Shown in pieces: positions 17,459-27,719 of a DNA stretch of 64,000 bases; position 1 is the stretch's first letter, and every line of letters begins with the position of its first letter. A model generated the notes under the pieces. It made no database searches. It was not told the DNA's origin and was given only the letters and a program-made list of their open reading frames with translations. This DNA is from Achromobacter pestifer (GTDB taxonomy: Bacteria > Pseudomonadota > Gammaproteobacteria > Burkholderiales > Burkholderiaceae_B). The stretch is taken from positions 1,302,001 to 1,366,000 of the forward strand of contig NZ_CADIJX010000001.1 of the NCBI RefSeq assembly GCF_902859625.1. Reading direction: 5' to 3'. The position numbers and the translations under genes were made by a program.

Positions 17459-20326
17459 TCACGCGCCGCCGGTCATCTCCAACATTGCGAACATCTTCAG
17501 TATCGCCACGGGCAACATGCGGCCCGTCAGTTTCCGCTCTGATCCCACGATGCCCGATAAGGGGCCCCGCACCACATCCGCGGATGGCGAATGCGCCATC
17601 TGCCAGCAGGCCGCACCCAGCTGACCGGCCATCAAGGACTGACGTGCCAGCGTATGCGCGCCATCCACCGCCGGCAACGCCTGCCAGGCGTTGGCCATGT
17701 AGCGGAAGCCCGCTCGCGCCTCATCCTGCAAGACCAGCCAGCGCGCCACGGTCGCAGCGTCCGCCTGCGATGCGGGCAGATTGGTCAGACCGAACCATTG
17801 CGCGGCGATCTCGCCACTGTCCGTGTCGATCACACGAGCGCACACCAAGCGGATGGGCGCACCATTGCCCTTGCCCGGCAAGGTGATTTCCGTGCCCGAC
17901 GCCCACAGCGCCAGCGGTACCCGCTTGCCGGTCTTCTCGGCCAGCAGACCTGGCATGTCGCCGGGTTGGCCCACCGGCAGATAGCCCACGCTTTTGCCGA
18001 CCGCGTTCAGATTGGTCGGGCATTCGTCCTGGATCACGCGCATGCCACCCGGGCAGCGCGCCACCCACGACGCGCCTTGTCCGGTCAGCGACTGCCACAA
18101 GGCAGCCGTGCCAGCCTCCAGCATGTGGACCAGCGGCAGGCGCGGCAATTGCTCGCCCAGCCAGCGCACGCGAGCCTCCAGCGCCAAGCCGGCATCCGGC
18201 TGACCCGGCGCCGCAGGCGCGAACGAGGTCAGCATGCCGTGCGCCAACGCCAGTTGCTGCGCGGGCGCGGCCAACGCGGCGCCGCGATCGCTCATCAACA
18301 AGGAGCCCAACAACGTGCCGCCGGGCAGGCCTTCGCCCTTCATGGCAGTCTTGCCGTGCATGGCCAGCAAGTGGCGGTTGCAGGTGGCGGAGAACTCGCG
18401 GCGGACCATTGCCAGCGGCTCATCGCCCAGCGCCGACAGGCTTGCGCCCGCGCCGTCGCCGACATACTCGCGCCAGGACGCTCGGGCTTGTGCGCACGCC
18501 GGATCGTTATCCAGCATGGCGATCGTGTCATCCAGATTCTGCGCAGCCGTAATCGACGCCGACCCGCCCTGCGGACGCAGGATCGCCGAGGCCAGCAATT
18601 GGCGCCGGCGTGCCGGATCCACGGCATCAGGATCGCGCGAGGACGACACCAGCGAGGCCAGATCCGCCTCGCTGGGCGTATACAGCGCGCGCGCACGCTC
18701 GACCATAGAGAAAGCGCGGTCGATCAGCACATCGGCGCGGGCCAATTCCATGTGTTCGGGCACCTTCTGCCCGACAGACATGTAGTGGATGGGCAAGCGA
18801 TGACGAATCGCCGTATCCAGCGCCGCACCCAGCCGCGTGGCTTCGTCCAGCTTGGTGATGATGCAACCAGCCACGTCCTCACCCACCCCGTTGCGGTAAG
18901 CGTGTGCCACTTCGTCCAGCGTATCGCCTTGGCTGGCGGCGTTCAGCACCAGCAGGCGCCGTACCGGCTTGCCCGCGTTGCACAGCATGGCGGCCTGCTC
19001 CGCCACCAAGCGGTCGCGCTGGCTGATGCCGGTGGTGTCGATCAGCACGATCTTGCGGTTGCCCAGCTCGGTCAGAATGCGGCGCAACTCGCCCGCATCG
19101 CGCACCGAGTGCGCCGGCACGCCCATCAGGCGGCCGTAGATCTGCAATTGTTCCAGCGCGCCGATCCGGAACAGGTCCGTCGTCAGCATCGCGACCTGAT
19201 CGCGACCTTCGCGCGCCACGCACCGGGCCGCCAACTTGGCCAACGTGGTGGTCTTGCCCACCCCGGTGGGGCCGACCAGCGCGTACACGCCACCGGCCAG
19301 AAATTCGTCTTCGGACGCCACCACGGGCAAATGCGTCACCAGCTCGTTGCGCGCCCAAGCCTGGGCGGCTTCCGCCGTCATGCCGGCCGGAAGCCGTTCA
19401 ACCAGCGCACGCACCAGCTTCGTGCTGAAGCCCGCATCCAATAGTCCTCGGAATAGCGCGGCGGCAGCGGGTTCACGGCCCGCCCCCTGACGGCCGCCCC
19501 ACAACAGGCCGTCCATGCGGGTTTCCATGGCGCCGCGCAAGGCGCTGATCGCGTCTTGCAGACCCGCGGCGGTATCCGTGGGCAGCGCGGCGGCCGGCAT
19601 CGCCGGCGGCTGGCGCAATGGCGCATCCGGCATGCGGGCCATCGACGGCGCAGCAGCGGCAGACGGGGAAACAGGCGGTGCGTAGGAGACCGGGGCCGGG
19701 GCTGCCGCCGCGTGGGCCGGCGGCACGTGGGCCGCAGGCGCGATCGGCGCGGCGTAGCCGGCAGGCGCGGGCGTGGGCGCTGGGACCACGGCGGGCGCCT
19801 GCGGAACAGACGGCCGTGCGGGTGGCAACGCGGGCAATTCCACGCGCGTCGCCACGGCGGCGGGTTGCGGCGCCGCAGGCTGAAGCGCGGTGGGATACGG
19901 CACGGCCGGCTGGGACACCGCGCTGGCGGCCGGCTCCGTCACCGTCTCGTCTTCGGGCGATGCCGACGACGCATAGGCAGATTGATAGGCCGCGATCGAG
20001 CGCGACGGCGCGTAGCCTGTTTGCGCCATGGCGGCCGGCGCCGGATGCGGTCGCTCGACGGGAATCGGAGCACCGAACGGCGAACTCGCTGGCGAACTGA
20101 CCGACAACGGCGGGCGCGGCTCGGAGGCAGGCAGCGCGTGCGAGGCGGATTCTCGTTGCGGCGTCTCCGACGCCACATCGTCAAACGCGCCTTCGACAGT
20201 TGCCAGCACCTCGACACCGCCATCCACGCTGCGGTTCGACACAATCAGCGCATCCGGCCCCAACACCTGGCGCACCTGGCGCATCACTTCACGGCTATTG
20301 ACGCCAAAAAAGCGGCTTATCTTCAT
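17459..20326 (-). CDS. flhF: Flagellar SRP-like GTPase FlhF with a long C-terminal extension
   Basis: FlhF is a signal-recognition-type GTPase that helps place and build flagella. The N-terminus, MKISRFFGVNSREVMRQVRQ, is the family start. Residues about 55-250 are a low-complexity Ala/Pro linker. The NG GTPase core runs from about 255 to 545, with the P-loop GPTGVGKTTT at 352-361, LIDTTGISQRDR at 428-439 and TKLDEATRLG at 491-500. Known FlhF proteins end soon after this core, but here about 400 further residues follow (545-955), with no domain I recognise. The extension is in frame, has normal base composition and reads to the stop codon at 17459. The gene overlaps flhA by four bases (ATGA). 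I see no flhG next to it. Confidence 0.9.
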   Translation of the reverse strand: MKISRFFGVNSREVMRQVRQVLGPDALIVSNRSVDGGVEVLATVEGAFDDVASETPQRESASHALPASEPRPPLSVSSPASSPFGAPIPVERPHPAPAAMAQTGYAPSRSIAAYQSAYASSASPEDETVTEPAASAVSQPAVPYPTALQPAAPQPAAVATRVELPALPPARPSVPQAPAVVPAPTPAPAGYAAPIAPAAHVPPAHAAAAPAPVSYAPPVSPSAAAAPSMARMPDAPLRQPPAMPAAALPTDTAAGLQDAISALRGAMETRMDGLLWGGRQGAGREPAAAALFRGLLDAGFSTKLVRALVERLPAGMTAEAAQAWARNELVTHLPVVASEDEFLAGGVYALVGPTGVGKTTTLAKLAARCVAREGRDQVAMLTTDLFRIGALEQLQIYGRLMGVPAHSVRDAGELRRILTELGNRKIVLIDTTGISQRDRLVAEQAAMLCNAGKPVRRLLVLNAASQGDTLDEVAHAYRNGVGEDVAGCIITKLDEATRLGAALDTAIRHRLPIHYMSVGQKVPEHMELARADVLIDRAFSMVERARALYTPSEADLASLVSSSRDPDAVDPARRRQLLASAILRPQGGSASITAAQNLDDTIAMLDNDPACAQARASWREYVGDGAGASLSALGDEPLAMVRREFSATCNRHLLAMHGKTAMKGEGLPGGTLLGSLLMSDRGAALAAPAQQLALAHGMLTSFAPAAPGQPDAGLALEARVRWLGEQLPRLPLVHMLEAGTAALWQSLTGQGASWVARCPGGMRVIQDECPTNLNAVGKSVGYLPVGQPGDMPGLLAEKTGKRVPLALWASGTEITLPGKGNGAPIRLVCARVIDTDSGEIAAQWFGLTNLPASQADAATVARWLVLQDEARAGFRYMANAWQALPAVDGAHTLARQSLMAGQLGAACWQMAHSPSADVVRGPLSGIVGSERKLTGRMLPVAILKMFAMLEMTGGA

Positions 20327-22443
20327 GGCCCATTGCTCCCGCCGATCAACGCGGTCACGCGGACCATGCGTTCATCGGGTATTTCAGTATTCGACAACAC
20401 GCCCAACTGCGGCAGATGGTGCCGCAAGAAACGCGACAACGGCGCACGCAGCACCGGTGATACCAGCAGCACCGGTGCGTTGCCCTGCGATTCCTGGCGC
20501 TCGACCGCGGCCTGCGTCTCGCGCAGCAAGGTGTCCGCCAAGCCGGGCTCCAGCCCGCCGCTGGTGGTCATGGCCTGCGACAGCACGCGCTCCAGCTTCA
20601 CATCCAGGCCAATCACCCGTAGCTCGCCCTCGCCCGGGAACCATTGCTGTGTGATCGCACGGCCCAGCGAACGGCGGGTCAGCATGATCAATTCGTTGAT
20701 ATCGGGTTGCCCGCCCGCACCGGCCGCCTGCGCCGCCAGGCGCGGGCCGTGCTCGGACAGCGTATCGATGATGGTCCGCATGTCGCGGATCGGCACTTCT
20801 TCCGACAGCAAGCCTTGCAGCACCTTTTGCAGCGCGGTCAGGGACAAGGTCTTGGGCACCAGATCCTCGACCAGCTTGGGCGCATCGCGGCCGATGCGGT
20901 CCAGCAGCTGCTGCACTTCCTGGCGGCCCAGCAGGTTCGAGCCGTGGCGGTGCATCAAGTGGTTCAAGTGCGTCGCCACCACCGTGCCGGCATCCACCAC
21001 GGTATAGCCCGCCACCTGGGCCTGATCACGCAGGCCGCCGTCGATCCACAGCGCGGGCAGGCCAAACGCGGGATCGGTGGTGGGGGTGCCCTTGATCTGA
21101 ATGGTGACGCCGCCCGGGTCGATGGCCAGCCATTGACCCGGCATCGCCACACCGTGGCCCACTTCCACGCCCGACAACAGAATGCGGTAATCGTTGGGCT
21201 TGAGTTCCAGGTTGTCGCGGATATGCACGACGGGCGGCAAAAAGCCCACGTCCTGCGCGAATTTCTTGCGCAGGCTGCGGATGCGGTGCAGCAGTTCGCC
21301 GTTCTGGGCGTGGTCCACCAGCGGAATCAGCCGATACCCCACTTCCAGCCCCAACTGATCCACCATGGACACGTCGTCCCAACTGGCCTCGGCCGCGGCG
21401 GCTTGCGCCTGTGTGATCGCTTGAGGGGGAACCTGTTCGGCGGCCTGCGTCGCAGCCCGCCTCCGCTTGTGCAGTACCCAGCCACCCCAGCCAAGCGCGC
21501 CGGCCAGCGTCAGGAACGCGACGTGCGGCATGTTGGGGATCAAGCCCATGATGCCGATGATGCCGGCCGTCAGGAACAGCACGGCCGGGTTCGAGAACAG
21601 TTGGCTGATGATCTGCTGGCCAATGTCCTGATCGGTGGACACCCGCGACACGACCACGCCCGCAGCGGTCGAGATCACCAGTGCCGGAATCTGCGCAACC
21701 AGGCCATCGCCGATCGTCAGCAAGGTATAGACACGGGCCGATTCGCCCATCGACATGTCGTGTTGGGCCACGCCCACGATCAGACCGCCGATGATGTTGA
21801 TCGCCATGATCAACAGGCCGGCGATGGCATCACCGCGCACGAACTTGCTGGCACCGTCCATCGAACCAAAGAAGTCCGATTCCTGCGAGACTTCCGCGCG
21901 GCGGCGCCGTGCCTCGTCTTCACCGATCAAGCCCGCGTTCAGATCGGCGTCAATCGCCATCTGCTTGCCGGGCATGGCGTCCAGGGTGAACCGCGCGCCC
22001 ACTTCGGCGATACGGCCCGCACCCTTGGTGATGACGATGAAGTTGATGATGGTCAGGATCACGAAAACGATGATCCCCACGGCGAAATTGCCACCCACCA
22101 GGAAGTGGCCGAAGGCCTCAATCACCTTACCCGCCGCGTCCGGGCCCGTATGGCCGTTCAGCAACACCACGCGGGTCGACGCCACGTTAAGCGACAGGCG
22201 CAGCAACGTGGCAAACAGCAGCACGGCCGGAAAGGCGGCGAAGTCCAGCGGCTTGCGCGTGAACATGGCCACCAACAGAATCATCACGGACAACGCAATG
22301 TTGAAGGTGAACAGCAGGTCAAGCAGGAACGTGGGCAGGGGCAGCACCATCATGCCCAGCACCATCACGATCAGGATGGGGCCTGCCAGCAGCCGCGCAT
22401 GGCCGGCCCCGCTACTCTTCAACATGGTGAGCAAAGCGCTCAT
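20323..22443 (-). CDS. flhA: Flagellar type III export gate protein FlhA
   Basis: FlhA is the large export-gate subunit. The 706-residue protein has eight hydrophobic spans in the first about 330 residues, with the family segments FPAVLLFATLLRLSLNVAST and DAMPGKQMAIDADLNAGLI in the FHIPEP region. The C-terminal cytoplasmic ring domain (about 360-706) binds chaperone-substrate complexes. The gene starts 3 bases after the flhB stop codon and overlaps flhF, giving a tight flhB-flhA-flhF unit. Confidence 0.97.
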   Translation of the reverse strand: MSALLTMLKSSGAGHARLLAGPILIVMVLGMMVLPLPTFLLDLLFTFNIALSVMILLVAMFTRKPLDFAAFPAVLLFATLLRLSLNVASTRVVLLNGHTGPDAAGKVIEAFGHFLVGGNFAVGIIVFVILTIINFIVITKGAGRIAEVGARFTLDAMPGKQMAIDADLNAGLIGEDEARRRRAEVSQESDFFGSMDGASKFVRGDAIAGLLIMAINIIGGLIVGVAQHDMSMGESARVYTLLTIGDGLVAQIPALVISTAAGVVVSRVSTDQDIGQQIISQLFSNPAVLFLTAGIIGIMGLIPNMPHVAFLTLAGALGWGGWVLHKRRRAATQAAEQVPPQAITQAQAAAAEASWDDVSMVDQLGLEVGYRLIPLVDHAQNGELLHRIRSLRKKFAQDVGFLPPVVHIRDNLELKPNDYRILLSGVEVGHGVAMPGQWLAIDPGGVTIQIKGTPTTDPAFGLPALWIDGGLRDQAQVAGYTVVDAGTVVATHLNHLMHRHGSNLLGRQEVQQLLDRIGRDAPKLVEDLVPKTLSLTALQKVLQGLLSEEVPIRDMRTIIDTLSEHGPRLAAQAAGAGGQPDINELIMLTRRSLGRAITQQWFPGEGELRVIGLDVKLERVLSQAMTTSGGLEPGLADTLLRETQAAVERQESQGNAPVLLVSPVLRAPLSRFLRHHLPQLGVLSNTEIPDERMVRVTALIGGSNGP

Positions 22444-22446
22444 TCC

Positions 22447-23601
22447 TTAAACTCCTTGTGCTGCGGTTGTTGCTTGCGGGTCCAGTGCGGCGGGCACGGC
22501 CAGTCTGGTCGGGGCCGTCGGTTCGACCCCCCATCCTGAACGCCACGAACGCAGCTGGAAGACCCACGCCAGCACTTCCGCCACCGCGGTATATAGCTCG
22601 CCCGGGATTTCTTGCCCGAGTTCGACGTGTTGATGCAATGCGCGCGCCAGCGGCGGCGCTTCCAATGTGGGGATGCGGTTCTCGGCGGCCAACTCGCGGA
22701 TCTTGGCGGCGATCAGCCCGGTGCCCTTGGCCACCACGCGCGGAGCGCCACTCTTTTCCTCGTCGTACTTCAACGCCACGGCGTAATGCGTGGGGTTGGT
22801 CACCACGACGTCCGCCTTCGGCACTTCCGACATCATCCGGCGCCGCGCCGCCTGGCGCTGCTGCTGCCGGATCCGAGCCTTCACGTGCGGATCCCCTTCA
22901 CTTTCTTTGTGTTCCTGGCGCACGTCTTCTTTCGACATGCGCAGCTTCTTCAAATGGCTCCAGATCTGCCACGGCACGTCCAGCAGCACAATCACCAGCA
23001 AGGACGCCACGATGAAGGCGCAGCAAAGCGCCACCAGCGACAGCGCCTTGATCAGCGCGGCTGACGGCGCCACGTGCATCAGGCTGAGCATGTCGTCGTG
23101 ATAGCGCCAGATGACCCAGACGCCCACGCCGCCCACCAGCAGGGCCTTGGCCAGCGCCTTGACCAGTTCCACCACGGTTTGCGACGAGAACATCCGCTTC
23201 AGGCCGCCGAAGAGGCTGAGCTTGGAGAAATTCGCCTGCAAGGGCTTGCCCGAGATCACGAAGCCGCCCAGCAGCACGCTGGACAGCACGGCCACCACCG
23301 CCAACACCCCGAAAATCGGCAGAATCACCAGCAAGGCATGCCCGAAGCCATTCACGGCGACCTCAACCATCACGCCCGGATCCGTCACGATGCGTTGGTC
23401 GAATGCCAGGCCGTTATGCAGCACGCCGCTCAGGCCCTGATAAAGCGACCCTCCGCCCATCCAGATCGCCCCGACACCGGCGGCCAGCATCATGAACGTG
23501 CCCAATTCCCGGGAACGCGCAATCTGCCCCTCTTCGCGCGCCTTTTCCAGGCGCCTGGGAGAGGCGGCTTCGGATTTTTCGAGGTCGCTTTCTTCGGCCA
23601 T
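22447..23601 (-). CDS. flhB: Flagellar type III export switch protein FlhB
   Basis: FlhB controls the change from hook to filament export. The 384-residue protein starts MAEESDLEKSEAASPRRLEKAREEGQ in two recognisable pieces of the family opening, has four membrane spans, and carries the self-cleaving NPTH motif at residues 269-272 (VVTNPTHYAVAL). The C-terminal piece after NPTH is the expected switch domain, with an Ala/Pro-rich tail of about 30 residues that is longer than in enterics. The start is the ATG at 23601. Confidence 0.97.
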   Translation of the reverse strand: MAEESDLEKSEAASPRRLEKAREEGQIARSRELGTFMMLAAGVGAIWMGGGSLYQGLSGVLHNGLAFDQRIVTDPGVMVEVAVNGFGHALLVILPIFGVLAVVAVLSSVLLGGFVISGKPLQANFSKLSLFGGLKRMFSSQTVVELVKALAKALLVGGVGVWVIWRYHDDMLSLMHVAPSAALIKALSLVALCCAFIVASLLVIVLLDVPWQIWSHLKKLRMSKEDVRQEHKESEGDPHVKARIRQQQRQAARRRMMSEVPKADVVVTNPTHYAVALKYDEEKSGAPRVVAKGTGLIAAKIRELAAENRIPTLEAPPLARALHQHVELGQEIPGELYTAVAEVLAWVFQLRSWRSGWGVEPTAPTRLAVPAALDPQATTAAQGV

Positions 23602-23786
23602 GCTCTGCGGTGTCGTTGGGGCTCGCGGATTTTCGGATTACGAGCCGCCCGCCGAGATTCTAGGAGGCGCCGGGGCTTGGCGATAAGCCAAGAAAAGGGG
23701 GGAAAGCGGCGCTATTCCCGGATGCGCATCAGGCCGAACCGTTCGTCCCCGCCCGGTTGGCGGCCGCCGCCCCTTCCCGCGCGCCT

Positions 23787-25334
23787 TCAGCCCGCAGCCG
23801 CAAAGGGCTGATGCGAAGGCTGTGCGCCCTCGAGTTCGGCCTGGAATCGCATGTAGTCCAGGCCGATACGCACGGCGCCCCAGTGTTCCGGCCCTAAATA
23901 CAACGGAATCGAAATATCGTTGACGATTTCGCCGGTGTCCCGCGAATAGGTCTGGAACAGCATCGATCCGGTGTTGGCCGCCAGCCGGGCACCCACGGGG
24001 TCGTTGAAGATCCGCTTGTGCCGCACTCGGGCAACATCCAGCGCGACGTCGCCCGTCGGCGCGTGGGAATACCGGCTGTTGTGCGCGGGCGCATACCCCC
24101 GGCTATCCACCAGGATCGTATAGATCGCGCCGGGCACCGCCATCAGCACACTATCCAGCAAGCGGGTCAGTGATTCGTCAATCGCCTGGTCATACCGCGT
24201 GTGGAATCGCGGCGGTTCGCTGCCAGGAATACGTTGGTAGTGCCGGTCGAACACATCCACCCCACGGCGGCGGGCATCCTCCAGCAGGTGGACGGCTGCG
24301 GCCCGGAAATCGTCGACCGCCTCGGACAGTTGATCGAACGCCGTGTCACCAGTGCGCATGTCGGCCAGCACTTCCTGCACACTTTCAGTTTGCCGTCGAA
24401 TCCGGTCAATTTCGGCCGACATGCTGCCCATGCGAGCCTGGACGTCGGCGCTCAGCGCCGCGATGCGCCCGACCTCCTGGCTCATGCCGTGGTTGGTGAC
24501 ATCGACTTCACCAATCGCCCGCACCACCTCAGTCACCTGACCATTCATGCTGCCGAAGTCGCGCACAAAACGCTGAAAGTCGGCGCACGTCCGGTCCAAC
24601 ACCACCCCGGAGGCCTCCACGTCGTCGCGCAACGTGCCCGTCTGGCGTTGCGTGGTGTCCACCAGTTCCAGCATGTCGGTCGTGTGCCGGCCTATGTCGT
24701 TGGTGGCGGCGTTCACGCGCTCGGCCAGGCGGCCGACTTCGCTGGCGACCACCGCAAAGCCCCTGCCCGCGTCCCCTGCCCTTGCTGCCTCAACGCCCGC
24801 GTTCAACGCCAGCAACTGAGTCTGCAAGGCGATGTCCTTGATCAGCTTGCTGATGTCGCCCACGGAACGCGCGCGCCCGGTCAATTGGTCCACGACGTCG
24901 GTAAAGGCGGCCATTTCGCGCGTCATGCGGTCCACGCGCGCCTTCACGTCCGACAGCTCAGCCAGCGCGTGCTCCGCCGCCAGCAAATTCTGGCCCGACA
25001 CCGCTGCGATCTCGCGAGCGTGGCTAGACGTGGACGTGGATAAGGCCGCGATCTGTGCGCCGCTGTCGGCCAGTGCGCCGGCCGCCCGCGCCTGCTCCTG
25101 CGCCAACAGCGAACAACGATCCGCCTGAAACTGCGTGCGCGCCGCATTCAGTGCGATTTCAATGCTGGATTGCCGCACGGTCATGATTCGCTGGCGGATC
25201 TGCCCCAGGAAGCGATGCAGCGGAAAGACTGCGGGACTGACCGACAGGGTGCGTTCCGACAGCGTGGCGTCACCACGGTTAAGCCGGCGCAACAACCCCC
25301 ACATACCGCCCAGGCGGAATACGAGTCTGGCCAA
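23787..25334 (-). CDS. Chemoreceptor with signalling domain before a C-terminal Cache-like sensor
   Basis: The 515-residue protein has an MCP signalling domain at about residues 90-300, with the tip segment [20 protein letters not shown] and [18 protein letters not shown]. No clear membrane span or HAMP precedes it. The C-terminal 160 residues ([28 protein letters not shown], split over a helix and strand, to [15 protein letters not shown]) look like a PAS/Cache-type ligand-binding fold. This is the reverse of the usual order, which suggests a cytoplasmic receptor sensing an internal cue. The start codon is TTG at 25334, preceded by AAGGAG seven bases upstream. There is no xWxxF tail. It lies between cheZ and flhB in the chemotaxis cluster. 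The sensor class is my inference from pattern and needs a profile search. Confidence 0.8.
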   Translation of the reverse strand: MARLVFRLGGMWGLLRRLNRGDATLSERTLSVSPAVFPLHRFLGQIRQRIMTVRQSSIEIALNAARTQFQADRCSLLAQEQARAAGALADSGAQIAALSTSTSSHAREIAAVSGQNLLAAEHALAELSDVKARVDRMTREMAAFTDVVDQLTGRARSVGDISKLIKDIALQTQLLALNAGVEAARAGDAGRGFAVVASEVGRLAERVNAATNDIGRHTTDMLELVDTTQRQTGTLRDDVEASGVVLDRTCADFQRFVRDFGSMNGQVTEVVRAIGEVDVTNHGMSQEVGRIAALSADVQARMGSMSAEIDRIRRQTESVQEVLADMRTGDTAFDQLSEAVDDFRAAAVHLLEDARRRGVDVFDRHYQRIPGSEPPRFHTRYDQAIDESLTRLLDSVLMAVPGAIYTILVDSRGYAPAHNSRYSHAPTGDVALDVARVRHKRIFNDPVGARLAANTGSMLFQTYSRDTGEIVNDISIPLYLGPEHWGAVRIGLDYMRFQAELEGAQPSHQPFAAAG

Positions 25335-25556
25335 GATGGAACTCCTTGTGCTGGCCCGGATCGCCTTCTATGGGCATCCGTTGCCGGGCGCGCAAGGCGC
25401 GCGCCGTGTCTCCTGCTGCAAGGCCCCGATTTTTCTTATGGCGGAAGTCTATCGATCAGGCGCCGCTTTCGCCCTTAGGGAATACGTTCATGCACAGCGA
25501 CCACACCGCTGGCGCAAGATCCTGGAGGAATCCTCGCCAGCGATGTGCGGGCCGGG

Positions 25557-26192
25557 TCAGAAACCCAGGCTGGCCAGCAGGTCATCGACCTGATCCTGGC
25601 TGGTCACGACATCCATCTTGCCCTGCGGACTGATCTGCGGCCCGTTGAGCAGGCTGTTGGCCTCATCGCGGCGCTCTTGCGGGACGTTGTCCAGCAACAC
25701 TTGCAGCAGTTCGCGTTCGATCGCGCCCACCACGTCCATCATGCGCATGATGACCTGGCCCGTCAGATCCTGGAAATCCTGCGCCATGATGATTTCCATC
25801 AGCTTGGACTGGGTCTGCTGGGTCTGCTTGGGCACATCCGCCAGGAACGCGCGCGTGTCCTCCACCAATTCGCGCGCTTCGGGCACGTCCAGCGGTTGGT
25901 CATACCATTGCTGCCAGCGGCCATCCAACTTCTGCGCGGAGCGCGACATTTGATCCTGGATCGGACCTGCCTGCTCGGTCGCGTTCAGCACCCGGTTGGC
26001 GGCCTGCTCGGTCATCTGTGCCACATACCGCAGACGATCACGCGCGTCCGGGATCGCATTGGCGGCATCCTTGATCGCCTGGTCCAGGCCCAGTTCGCGC
26101 ATGCTATCGCGCAACATGCGCGTCAGCGACGCGATGCGATGGATCAGATCGGGATTTTCCGCTGCGGGTTCAACGTTTTGCGTTGTGCTCAT
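25557..26192 (-). CDS. cheZ: CheY-phosphate phosphatase CheZ
   Basis: CheZ dephosphorylates CheY-P and so ends the motor signal. The 211-residue protein has the catalytic motif [12 protein letters not shown], with Asp142 and Gln146 corresponding to enteric Asp143 and Gln147. Its C-terminal peptide [12 protein letters not shown] is the CheY-binding helix. It starts 8 bases after the cheY stop codon. Confidence 0.97.
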   Translation of the reverse strand: MSTTQNVEPAAENPDLIHRIASLTRMLRDSMRELGLDQAIKDAANAIPDARDRLRYVAQMTEQAANRVLNATEQAGPIQDQMSRSAQKLDGRWQQWYDQPLDVPEARELVEDTRAFLADVPKQTQQTQSKLMEIIMAQDFQDLTGQVIMRMMDVVGAIERELLQVLLDNVPQERRDEANSLLNGPQISPQGKMDVVTSQDQVDDLLASLGF

Positions 26193-26200
26193 TGCACACC

Positions 26201-26590
26201 TCAGCCGGCAATTTTCTCGAAGATCTTGGTGAGCTTTTCTTCCAGCGTCGCCGCAGTGAAAGGCTTGACCACGTAACCGTTCGCACCGGCCTGAGCCGCC
26301 GCGACGATGTTCTCTTTCTTGGCCTCGGCCGTCACCATCAGCACCGGCAACGACGCCAGGGCGGCGTCGGCACGGATCTGCTTGAGCATTTCCAGGCCAT
26401 CAAGATTGGGCATGTTCCAGTCGGAAACGACGAATTGGAAGCCGCCGTTACGCAGCTTCTCCAACCCGATCGCGCCATCCTCGGCCTCATCCACGTTCTC
26501 GAAACCCAGCTCTTTGAGCAGGTTGCGGATAATTCGCCGCATCGTGGGGAAGTCATCCACCACCAGAATCTTCAGGCCCTTGTCTACCAT
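26201..26590 (-). CDS. cheY: Chemotaxis response regulator CheY
   Basis: CheY carries the signal from CheA to the flagellar motor switch. The 129-residue protein has the acidic pocket (DD at 12-13), phosphoacceptor Asp57 in SDWNMP, Thr87 and Lys109, the same numbering as the enteric protein. The single receiver domain and the adjacent cheZ make this the motor-binding CheY. A second CheY-like gene at 32992-33372 lies next to cheA. Confidence 0.97.
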   Translation of the reverse strand: MVDKGLKILVVDDFPTMRRIIRNLLKELGFENVDEAEDGAIGLEKLRNGGFQFVVSDWNMPNLDGLEMLKQIRADAALASLPVLMVTAEAKKENIVAAAQAGANGYVVKPFTAATLEEKLTKIFEKIAG

Positions 26591-26640
26591 CTTTCACTCC
26601 AGAAAAAATTTGCTTGAGACCGATCGAGGAATCATCCGCG

Positions 26641-27699
26641 TTAAACGCGGTGTCCTCGGTCGCCCAGGCGAGTCAGAATGCGTTCGCTAATCGCCGACAG
26701 CGCTACCACTTCATCCGCGGCGCCCATGGCGATGGCCTCACGGGGCATGCCGAACACCACGCAGCTGGCTTCGTCTTGCGCGATCGTGTGCGCCCCGGCC
26801 CGGTGCATGGCCAGCATGCCGGAGGCGCCGTCCTTGCCCATGCCCGTCAGAATGACGCCAATGGCGTTCTTGCCTGCGGCGACGGCGGCGGAATTGAACA
26901 ACACGTCCACCGAAGGACGGTGGCGGTTGACGGGTTCACTGGCTTCAAGCTCGATCACATAGTTGGCGCCGCTACGGCCCAGACGCATGTGGGTGTCGCC
27001 ACCCGGCGCCAGGTAAACGTGGCCCGGCAGCACCCGGTCACCGTGGACCGCCTCACGCACCGTCACGGCGCACAGGGCATCCAGGCGCTGCGCGAACGAC
27101 CGCGTGAAACCCGCAGGCATGTGCTGCGTGATCAGAATGGCCGGGCTGTCCGGCGGCAACGGTTGCAGGACTTCGCGGATGGCCTCGGTGCCGCCCGTGG
27201 AGGCGCCCACGATTACCAGCTTTTCCGAACTGGACAGCGGCCGGCGCAGCATTGGCGCGGGCGCCGACTGCGGCGCATGCGGCGTGGGTGCACGCAGCTT
27301 GGCGCGCGCGGCGGCACGGATCTTGTCCGCGATGATTTCGGTGTATTCCAGCAAGCCATCGCGAATGCCCAGCTTGGGCTTGGTCACGAAATCGATGGCG
27401 CCCAATTCCAGCGCGCGCAAGGTGATTTCACCGCCACGCTCGGTCAAGGACGACACCATCACGACCGGCATCGGCCGCAGGCGCATCAGCTTTTCCAGAA
27501 AATCCAGCCCGTCCATGCGGGGCATTTCCACGTCCAGCGTCAGCACGTCAGGATTGTGGCGCTTGATCAGTTCGCGCGCCACCAATGGGTCCGGCGCGGT
27601 CGCGACCACTTCCATGTCCGGCTGGCTATTGATGATCTCCGTCATCAGTCCGCGCACCAGCGCGGAGTCGTCCACACACAAAACGCTTATTTTTTTCAT
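26641..27699 (-). CDS. cheB: Chemotaxis methylesterase/response regulator CheB
   Basis: CheB removes methyl groups from receptors and deamidates them. The 352-residue protein has a receiver domain with Asp56 (LTLDVEMP) and a C-terminal esterase domain. Its catalytic triad is visible as Ser167 in GASTGG, His193 in TQHMPAGF and Asp290 in GMGKDGA. It forms a pair with cheR, 20 bases away. The tether pentapeptide that recruits CheB is present on two receptors in this window. Confidence 0.97.
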   Translation of the reverse strand: MKKISVLCVDDSALVRGLMTEIINSQPDMEVVATAPDPLVARELIKRHNPDVLTLDVEMPRMDGLDFLEKLMRLRPMPVVMVSSLTERGGEITLRALELGAIDFVTKPKLGIRDGLLEYTEIIADKIRAAARAKLRAPTPHAPQSAPAPMLRRPLSSSEKLVIVGASTGGTEAIREVLQPLPPDSPAILITQHMPAGFTRSFAQRLDALCAVTVREAVHGDRVLPGHVYLAPGGDTHMRLGRSGANYVIELEASEPVNRHRPSVDVLFNSAAVAAGKNAIGVILTGMGKDGASGMLAMHRAGAHTIAQDEASCVVFGMPREAIAMGAADEVVALSAISERILTRLGDRGHRV

Positions 27700-27719
27700 T
27701 GCTTGCTGCCTCGGCCTGT

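Noticed and set aside
23660..23691. GGCGATAA resembling a sigma-28 -10 element, with a CTTGGC/GCCAAG hairpin, between flhB and the receptor gene
   Set aside because: There is no matching -35 at 11 bases, and it would point away from flhB on the wrong strand. The hairpin lacks a U-tract.
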